In this document: positions 12,907 to 17,359 of the stretch, piece after piece
How positions within the stretch are numbered: position 1 is the stretch's first letter
Layout of the letters: the number at the start of each line of letters is the position of its first letter
From: Rothia mucilaginosa ATCC 25296
GTDB taxonomy: Bacteria > Actinomycetota > Actinomycetes > Actinomycetales > Micrococcaceae
Length of the DNA stretch: 17,359 bases
Direction: 5' to 3'
Assembly: GCF_000175615.1 (NCBI RefSeq)
Contig: NZ_ACVO01000023.1
Location: 1 to 17,359 of the forward strand
Notes under the pieces: generated by a model
Told to the model about the DNA's origin: nothing
Databases searched by the model: none
The model's input: the letters and a program-made list of their open reading frames with translations, nothing else
Position numbers and translations under genes: made by a program

Positions 12907-13818
12907 CTAGGAGGTGGAACGCTCACGCAGACGCTCGTGAACCTCGCTCACAAAGCGGTTCTGATCATCGCGAGCATAATGCACGACCTCACCGATGACG
13001 GTAATAGCCGGCGCCTTGACCGATGCGCAATCCGCCTGAGCGTTCTCAAGGGTCGTGACAGTCACGCGCTCCTTCTCAGAGAAACCGTTCTCAATGGTTG
13101 CCAGCGGCGTGTCAGCCTCAATCCCACGAGAGAGCAGAGACGCCACCGTATCGGGCAGGGTACGAACACCCATCAGCAGCACCACGGTACCCTGGGCGCG
13201 CAGGGTCGCCTCAACCGCCGACACTTCGGTTTCCGACAGGCCGGAGTGACCAGAAATGACGGTGAAAATCGAGGACACCTTACGCAGGGTCACCGGAATC
13301 GCCGCACGCGCAGGAACCGCAATGGCGCTGGTAATGCCGGGGATAACCTCAGCCTCCAGGCCTGCGGCGATGCACGCATCCAGCTCTTCAGCGCCGCGAC
13401 CGTACACGTACGGGTCGCCACCCTTCAAACGCACCACGGTCTTACCCGAAAGCGCGTAATCAATCATGAGCTGCTGAATGCGGGACTGCGGAACAGCGTG
13501 CTTACCGGGAACCTTGCCTACATCAACAATGAGGGCGTTCGGTGCGTACTCGCCGTACTCCTGCGGGGCGAGGTGATCCAGAAGGACCACGTCCGCCTCA
13601 CTCAGGGCACGTGCCGCACGCAGGGTCAGCAGGTCGGCGGCACCGGGGCCACCACCCACAATGTAGACCTTGCCGGGGTTCTCAGCAGGCTCGCCGGGCA
13701 GAAGAATGCCGCGTTCCGTCACGCTATCGTCCAGGGTGTGCCCGGGCGCCCCGCCCGCGAGCACCTCGTCAATAGTGGCGAACTCGCGGGGCGGGAACGG
13801 AGGAATCTTCGGGCACAT
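12907..13818 (-). CDS. cobA: Uroporphyrinogen-III C-methyltransferase (SUMT)
   Basis: The product has 303 residues from ATG 13818. The nirB stop TAG is separated from this ATG by a single base, and no Shine-Dalgarno is visible inside the nirB end, so translation is probably coupled; a frame extension to GTG 13875 also lacks a ribosome site. The tetrapyrrole methylase domain begins near residue 52: GGGPGAADLLTLRA (55-68), GGDPYVYGRGAEE (133-145), PGITSA (160-165), ISGH (188-191) and LLMGV (214-218) are the SAM- and substrate-binding signatures. The enzyme makes precorrin-2, the first committed step to siroheme, which NirB needs. The first 50 or so residues are extra relative to a minimal SUMT and show no recognisable dehydrogenase/chelatase domain, so those steps must be encoded elsewhere. 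Confidence 0.93.
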   Translation of the reverse strand: MCPKIPPFPPREFATIDEVLAGGAPGHTLDDSVTERGILLPGEPAENPGKVYIVGGGPGAADLLTLRAARALSEADVVLLDHLAPQEYGEYAPNALIVDVGKVPGKHAVPQSRIQQLMIDYALSGKTVVRLKGGDPYVYGRGAEELDACIAAGLEAEVIPGITSAIAVPARAAIPVTLRKVSSIFTVISGHSGLSETEVSAVEATLRAQGTVVLLMGVRTLPDTVASLLSRGIEADTPLATIENGFSEKERVTVTTLENAQADCASVKAPAITVIGEVVHYARDDQNRFVSEVHERLRERSTS

Positions 13819-13819
13819 A

Positions 13820-16489
13820 CTACGCTGCCGGGACCGGGTTGAGGTCACTGGGCTTGCCCACGGGAATCTTGGCACCGGTCAGCAGGACGGTGTTGGACTC
13901 GCCAGCTTCTGCCGCCGCAATTTCCTCGGGGGTTGCGGGGCGAATCTGCTCGCGCTCCAGCACGTACAGGTGCGAACCCTCGTCGCTGCCGTTGGGCTCG
14001 TTGATGAAGGCACGGAAGCGGCGCAGGCGGCGCTCGTCGCGCAGGGTTGCTGCCCATTCGTCCTCGTAGGAGTCAACGTGACGCTGCATGTCGCGCTCCA
14101 GGTCCTCACACACGCCCAGGGAGTCCTCAATGAGGACGGACTGCAGGTGTGCCAGACCGTCGCCGTGCTCCTCATCCAGATCCTCGAGCCAGCGAGCGGT
14201 ACGCTGCAGCTTGTCTGCGGTACGGATGTAGTACATCAGGTAGCGGTCGATGTAGCGGATGATGTCCTCGCTGGAGGCGTCCTTGACGAAGAGGCGACCG
14301 TGAGCGGGGTTTGCACCACCGTTACCACCCAGGTACAGGTTCCAGCCGTTGGTGGTTGCAATCAGACCAACGTCCTTGCCCTGTGCCTCAGCACATTCAC
14401 GGTTACAACCGGAAACACCGAACTTGAACTTGTGCGGGGAACGCAGACCGCGGTAACGGTTCTCCAGCTGGACTGCCATGCCGGTAGAGTCCTGAACACC
14501 GAAGCGGCACCAGGTCGAACCCATGCAGGACTTCACGTTACGCAGGGACTTACCGTATGCCTGACCGGACTCGAAGCCAGCGTCCACCAGGCGCTCCCAA
14601 ATGTAGGGCAGCTGCTCCAGGCGAGCACCGAACATACCGATACGCTGTGCACCGGTGATCTTCACGTACAGACCGAACTCTTCAGCGACCTCTGCGATGA
14701 CGCCCAGCTTCTTAGCGGGAATCTCACCTGCGGGAATACGCGGAACGACGGAGTAGGTACCGTTCTTCTGCATGTTCGCCAGCGCACGGTCGTTGGTCTC
14801 CTGAATACCACCGCGGCCTGCGTCCAGGACGTAGGAGTTGCGGAAGGAGGAGAGAATCGACGCAACGGTCGGCTTACAGATAGCACAGCCGTCGCCACCG
14901 CGACCGAAGCGTGCCAGCACGGAGTCGAAGTCGTCCAGGCTGGTCAGGCGCACAGCCTCAGCCAGCTCAGCACGGGAGAAGTCGAAGTGCTCACACAGTG
15001 CCTTGGAGACGGTCAGACCCATCTTCTTCATCTGCTGTTCCAAAGTCTTCTGCAGCATCGGAACACAGGAACCACACTGGGTACCCGCGGTGGTGCAGGA
15101 CTTCAGGGACGCAACATCGTGGTTGCCGTCAACGATTGCCTCGCGGACAGCACCGAAGCTGATGTTGTTGCAGGAACACAGGATTGCGTCGTCGGGCAGT
15201 TCGGTGTCGGGGATGCCGTCGCCGCCGCCAGCTGCGGTCAGGTAAACGTTCGGCTCAGCGGGCAGCTCGCGGCCAAGCAGGGGCTTGAGGGAGTCGAAGG
15301 GAGCGGTGTCACCGACGAACACGCCACCGAGCAGGGTCTTTGCGTCGCCGCTGGTCACGATCTTCTGGTACATGCCGCGTGCGGGGTCTGCGAACAGAAC
15401 CTCGAGGCAACCCTCGGTGGTGCCGCGGCGGTCACCGAAGCCAGCGACCTGAACGCCAGAGAACTTCAGCTTGGTTGCGATGTCGAACTCTTCAACCTGA
15501 GCTTCTTCGTTGTCGTTGAGCAGGTTAGCTGCAACAGCGTCAGCCATAGCGTTAGCCGGTGCGACCAGACCCCAGGTGCGGCCCAGTACGCAGGCGACCT
15601 CACCGATAGCCCAAATGTGCTCGTCGGAGGAGTGGCATGCGTCGTTGACGAGAATACCGCCGCGCTCGCCCAGTGCCAGGTCGGCGTCGCGTGCCAGCTC
15701 GTCGTTGGGGCGAATACCGGCACCGAAGACCACCATGTCGGCGGGCAGGGTGCGGATTTCTGCATCCTCGGAGGGAGAATCTGCGATGGAGACGGAGACG
15801 ACGTTGCCGTCAGCATCCTTGTTGATGCCGGAGATGTACACGCCGGTCTCAATCTCAATGCCAGTTGCCTTAATCTGGGCGTTCACGGCGTAACCGCCAC
15901 CCTGGTCAACCTCAACGGAAAGCAGCCAGGGAGCCACATCCAGAATGGTGGGCTCTGCGCCCAGGTCCTTCAGACCCTCAGCTGCTTCGAGGCCGAGCAG
16001 ACCGCCACCGACGACGATACCGCGGGGTGCGCGGCCCAGGGTGGACTGCAGACGGTTGACCTCGGAGACCATGTTCTTCACGTCGTCAATGGTGCGGAAG
16101 ACGTGTGCGGCGTCCGAGTTAAGAATGGGGATACGAACCGCGCGGGAACCGGTCGCGAAGACCAGCACGTCGTAGGGGTACTCGTTGCCCTCGGTGTCGG
16201 TGACGACGCGGCGGGTGCGGTCAAGCTTCTCTGCGTGGCAGTTGTTGACCAGGTTGATGTTCTCTGCATTCCACAGTTCGGGGTCACCGAGGGTCAGGTC
16301 CTTCTCGGTGTCCTTGAAAATCTTCTCGATAGCAACGCGGTCGTAGGGGATGTAGGGCTCATCGTTGAGGACGGTGATGGTGTCCGCTGCGCGACCGGCA
16401 GCTTCAGCGCCTTCGTGGTACGCGCGTACAAAACGCCACGCAGCGGGGCCTGCGCCGACAACGAGAATGTTGCGGGGGGTGTGCGACAT
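13820..16489 (-). CDS. nirB: NAD(P)H-dependent nitrite reductase, large subunit
   Basis: The 889-residue product starts at ATG 16489 with AGGAAGG upstream. It reduces nitrite to ammonium in the cytoplasm. Order of domains: FAD-binding (VGAGPA, 11-16), NAD-binding (GGGLLGLEAAE, 161-171), and a BFD-like [2Fe-2S] domain with C438, C440, C472 and C475. A second Cys pair follows (CAIC, 535-538), then the ferredoxin-like half domains, and the siroheme/[4Fe-4S] site with C655, C661, C695 and C699 (SCMGSTWC and SGCNREC). All ligand cysteines are present. Length is at the upper end for the family because of a charged C-terminal tail of about 70 residues. It is followed immediately by cobA. The small subunit gene nirD is not downstream but divergent, which is unusual. 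The opposite-strand open frame covering this gene is a shadow. Confidence 0.96.
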   Translation of the reverse strand: MSHTPRNILVVGAGPAAWRFVRAYHEGAEAAGRAADTITVLNDEPYIPYDRVAIEKIFKDTEKDLTLGDPELWNAENINLVNNCHAEKLDRTRRVVTDTEGNEYPYDVLVFATGSRAVRIPILNSDAAHVFRTIDDVKNMVSEVNRLQSTLGRAPRGIVVGGGLLGLEAAEGLKDLGAEPTILDVAPWLLSVEVDQGGGYAVNAQIKATGIEIETGVYISGINKDADGNVVSVSIADSPSEDAEIRTLPADMVVFGAGIRPNDELARDADLALGERGGILVNDACHSSDEHIWAIGEVACVLGRTWGLVAPANAMADAVAANLLNDNEEAQVEEFDIATKLKFSGVQVAGFGDRRGTTEGCLEVLFADPARGMYQKIVTSGDAKTLLGGVFVGDTAPFDSLKPLLGRELPAEPNVYLTAAGGGDGIPDTELPDDAILCSCNNISFGAVREAIVDGNHDVASLKSCTTAGTQCGSCVPMLQKTLEQQMKKMGLTVSKALCEHFDFSRAELAEAVRLTSLDDFDSVLARFGRGGDGCAICKPTVASILSSFRNSYVLDAGRGGIQETNDRALANMQKNGTYSVVPRIPAGEIPAKKLGVIAEVAEEFGLYVKITGAQRIGMFGARLEQLPYIWERLVDAGFESGQAYGKSLRNVKSCMGSTWCRFGVQDSTGMAVQLENRYRGLRSPHKFKFGVSGCNRECAEAQGKDVGLIATTNGWNLYLGGNGGANPAHGRLFVKDASSEDIIRYIDRYLMYYIRTADKLQRTARWLEDLDEEHGDGLAHLQSVLIEDSLGVCEDLERDMQRHVDSYEDEWAATLRDERRLRRFRAFINEPNGSDEGSHLYVLEREQIRPATPEEIAAAEAGESNTVLLTGAKIPVGKPSDLNPVPAA

Positions 16490-16679
16490 GGATTTTCCTT
16501 CCTAGTTGTAATGCAGGTAGTTCATGGCACTTATCTACCCTCAGTGTGCGGCTGGATCGTGCCCGGTATTGGAACTCCTAGTTTCCGTACCGTTGGGCTC
16601 GTACCTGATGCGTACCGAGTAGTTGGAGCGCCCGCTTCTTTAGAATGCATCTGAAAATTACGAAACATTTTTGTGTGGG

Positions 16680-16706
16680 ATTATGTTGTTTTCTTCAGGC
16701 AGTCAA
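16680..16706 (-). promoter_or_regulatory. Candidate nirB promoter
   Basis: On the minus strand TTGACT (16706-16701) is a near-consensus -35 and CATAAT (16685-16680) a near-consensus -10, spaced 15 bp. Reading the -10 as TAATCC would give 17 bp. The implied nirB leader is about 180 bases. The A/T palindrome at 16772-16798 would sit upstream of this promoter. Confidence 0.45.
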
Positions 16707-16771
16707 AAGGCGTTTTAAACTACGACTTTTATCGTACACTCTAGCGCGGGGTCGAAGTATCGAAAATCCGT

Positions 16772-16798
16772 ATTTTTTGGGAAAATTTTCCAAAAAAT
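16772..16798. repeat. 27-bp A/T-rich palindrome between nirB and nirD
   Basis: ATTTTTTGG at the left and CCAAAAAAT at the right flank AAAATTTT, so the whole segment is self-complementary except for one extra G (16781). Such a sequence could be a regulator binding site, an intrinsically bent element or a hairpin. Its central position between divergent genes favours a DNA-level role. Confidence 0.5.
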
Positions 16799-16829
16799 CC
16801 GCGGAATACCGGGCTGGAATAGGGTATTC

Positions 16830-16868
16830 TTACCTTATCTAAACCTAATTTAGGTAAGGCTAATCTAT
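16830..16868. promoter_or_regulatory. Two adjacent DtxR/IdeR-like iron boxes
   Basis: TTAGGTAAGGCTAATCTAT (16850-16868) matches the 19-bp DtxR/IdeR consensus TTAGGTTAGSCTAACCTAA at 16 positions. TTACCTTATCTAAACCTAA (16830-16848) matches at 14. The two are separated by one base, so their centres are 20 bp apart, about two helical turns. DtxR-family regulators bind such sites as pairs of dimers when loaded with Fe(II). The boxes lie just upstream of the candidate -35 of nirD and about 120 bp from the candidate nirB promoter. Binding is inferred from sequence only. Confidence 0.55.
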
Positions 16869-16873
16869 GAAAT

Positions 16874-16902
16874 TTGAGATCATCTTTTAGGGTAAAAATA
16901 AC
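16874..16902 (+). promoter_or_regulatory. Candidate nirD promoter
   Basis: TTGAGA (16874-16879) and AATAAC (16897-16902) are spaced 17 bp. The -10 is weak. The iron boxes end six bases upstream of this -35, an activator-like position. If instead a TAATCT or TATGAA hexamer at 16861-16871 is the -10, the second box would overlap it and the site would repress. Confidence 0.35.
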
Positions 16903-17034
16903 CTTTAGCACCCTCCGCGCGCCCCATTTCCAAATGTGGGTTTCATAAGGTAAACTCCAAACAAAGAACACACGAACCGCTATTGTGTCCTGCACCCCGC
17001 GCGGCGCAGACCACCACTTCGAAAGGAAACTCCC

Positions 17035-17359
17035 ATGGCTGAGAACTGGGTACGCATCTGCGCTGAATCTGACCTCGAAGAAAACTGGGGTGAAGTCGCC
17101 CTGGTCGACGGCTACCAGTACGCCATCTACAAGACCAAGCACGGCATCTTCGCCGGCGACCACCTCGACCCGCACAGCCAGGCACTGGTCCTCGCACGCG
17201 GCATCGTCGGCGAGAAGAACGGCAACCCCACCCTCACCTCCCCCCTCTACAAGGAGGTCTACGACCTGACCACCGGTGAGTGCGTCTCCGACCCCTCCTA
17301 CTCCATCAAGGTCTACCCCGTAGAGGTCCGCGACGGCGACGTCTACCTCAAGACTGCCT
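17035..17359 (+). CDS. nirD: Nitrite reductase small subunit NirD (partial, runs off the right edge)
   Basis: ATG 17035 follows AAAGGAAA at a normal distance. The 108 codons seen, MAENWVRICAESDL to VYLKTA, cover nearly all of a typical NirD of about 105-120 residues. The LDPHSQALVLARGIVGE block, then TSPLYKEVYDLTTGEC, then SIKVYPVEVRDGDVYL aligns well with the enterobacterial small subunit as I recall it. The Rieske-like fold is implied, but the CxH and CxxH cluster ligands are absent, as is normal for NirD, so it should not carry an Fe-S cluster. It partners NirB in the cytoplasmic NADH nitrite reductase. It is transcribed divergently from nirB with 545 bases between the starts, so its dose is set by its own promoter. 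What follows it lies outside the window. Confidence 0.92.
   Translation, partial: MAENWVRICAESDLEENWGEVALVDGYQYAIYKTKHGIFAGDHLDPHSQALVLARGIVGEKNGNPTLTSPLYKEVYDLTTGECVSDPSYSIKVYPVEVRDGDVYLKTA

Noticed and set aside
13819..13875. Longer CobA N-terminus from GTG 13875
   Set aside because: It would overlap nirB by 56 bases without a ribosome site; the ATG one base after the nirB stop fits translational coupling better.
13670..16654. Open frame of about 990 codons on the plus strand opposite nirB
   Set aside because: It is a codon-bias shadow of nirB, whose cofactor-binding motifs are all intact on the minus strand.

Overview
The window looks like a high-GC Gram-positive actinobacterium of the Micrococcaceae type, with Rothia as my best guess. 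This rests on GC-rich codon usage, clear AGGAG-type ribosome binding sites, an actinobacterial translational T-box before ileS, and the order ileS, folC, (accessory genes), RNase E-like gene. The genus is inferred from gene content and not proven.

Left part (1-9230, all minus strand). Transcription runs leftward from a T-box leader through ileS (type 2 isoleucyl-tRNA synthetase) to folC, which has an unusual acidic, alanine-rich tail and a classic terminator. Separately bounded genes follow: tenA (thiamin salvage), a VKOR-family disulfide-generating membrane protein, a 79-residue two-helix membrane protein, and the first 128 codons of a putative RNase E/G. The last two have exact TATAAT -10 elements upstream.

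Middle (9231-12765). A spacer of about 1.2 kb without a convincing gene holds several inverted repeats, including an exact 18-bp palindrome. Two plus-strand genes follow. They are tandem paralogous lipoproteins with twin-arginine-like signal peptides, a Ser/Ala-rich spacer, a shared C-terminal domain and a Ser/Gly tail. They end at a perfect 19-bp-arm terminator.

Right part (12766-17359) is a nitrite assimilation/reduction module. nirB (siroheme nitrite reductase large subunit) and cobA (uroporphyrinogen-III methyltransferase, first step to siroheme) form a minus-strand pair with 1 nt between them. nirD (small subunit) is divergent on the plus strand and cut by the window edge. The nirB-nirD intergenic region carries two adjacent DtxR/IdeR-like iron boxes, the better one matching 16 of 19 consensus positions, plus a long A/T palindrome. 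NirB uses flavin, Fe-S and siroheme, CobA supplies the siroheme precursor, and NirD completes the enzyme, so an iron-responsive switch here is plausible but unproven.

Short tandem repeats (periods 14, 16 and 18 bp) recur in the gene-to-gene spacers. I saw no tRNA, rRNA, CRISPR array, insertion sequence or phage gene. The best leads are the iron boxes with the split nirB/nirD arrangement, the complete T-box switch, the paired lipoproteins with their operator-like palindrome, and the FolC tail.
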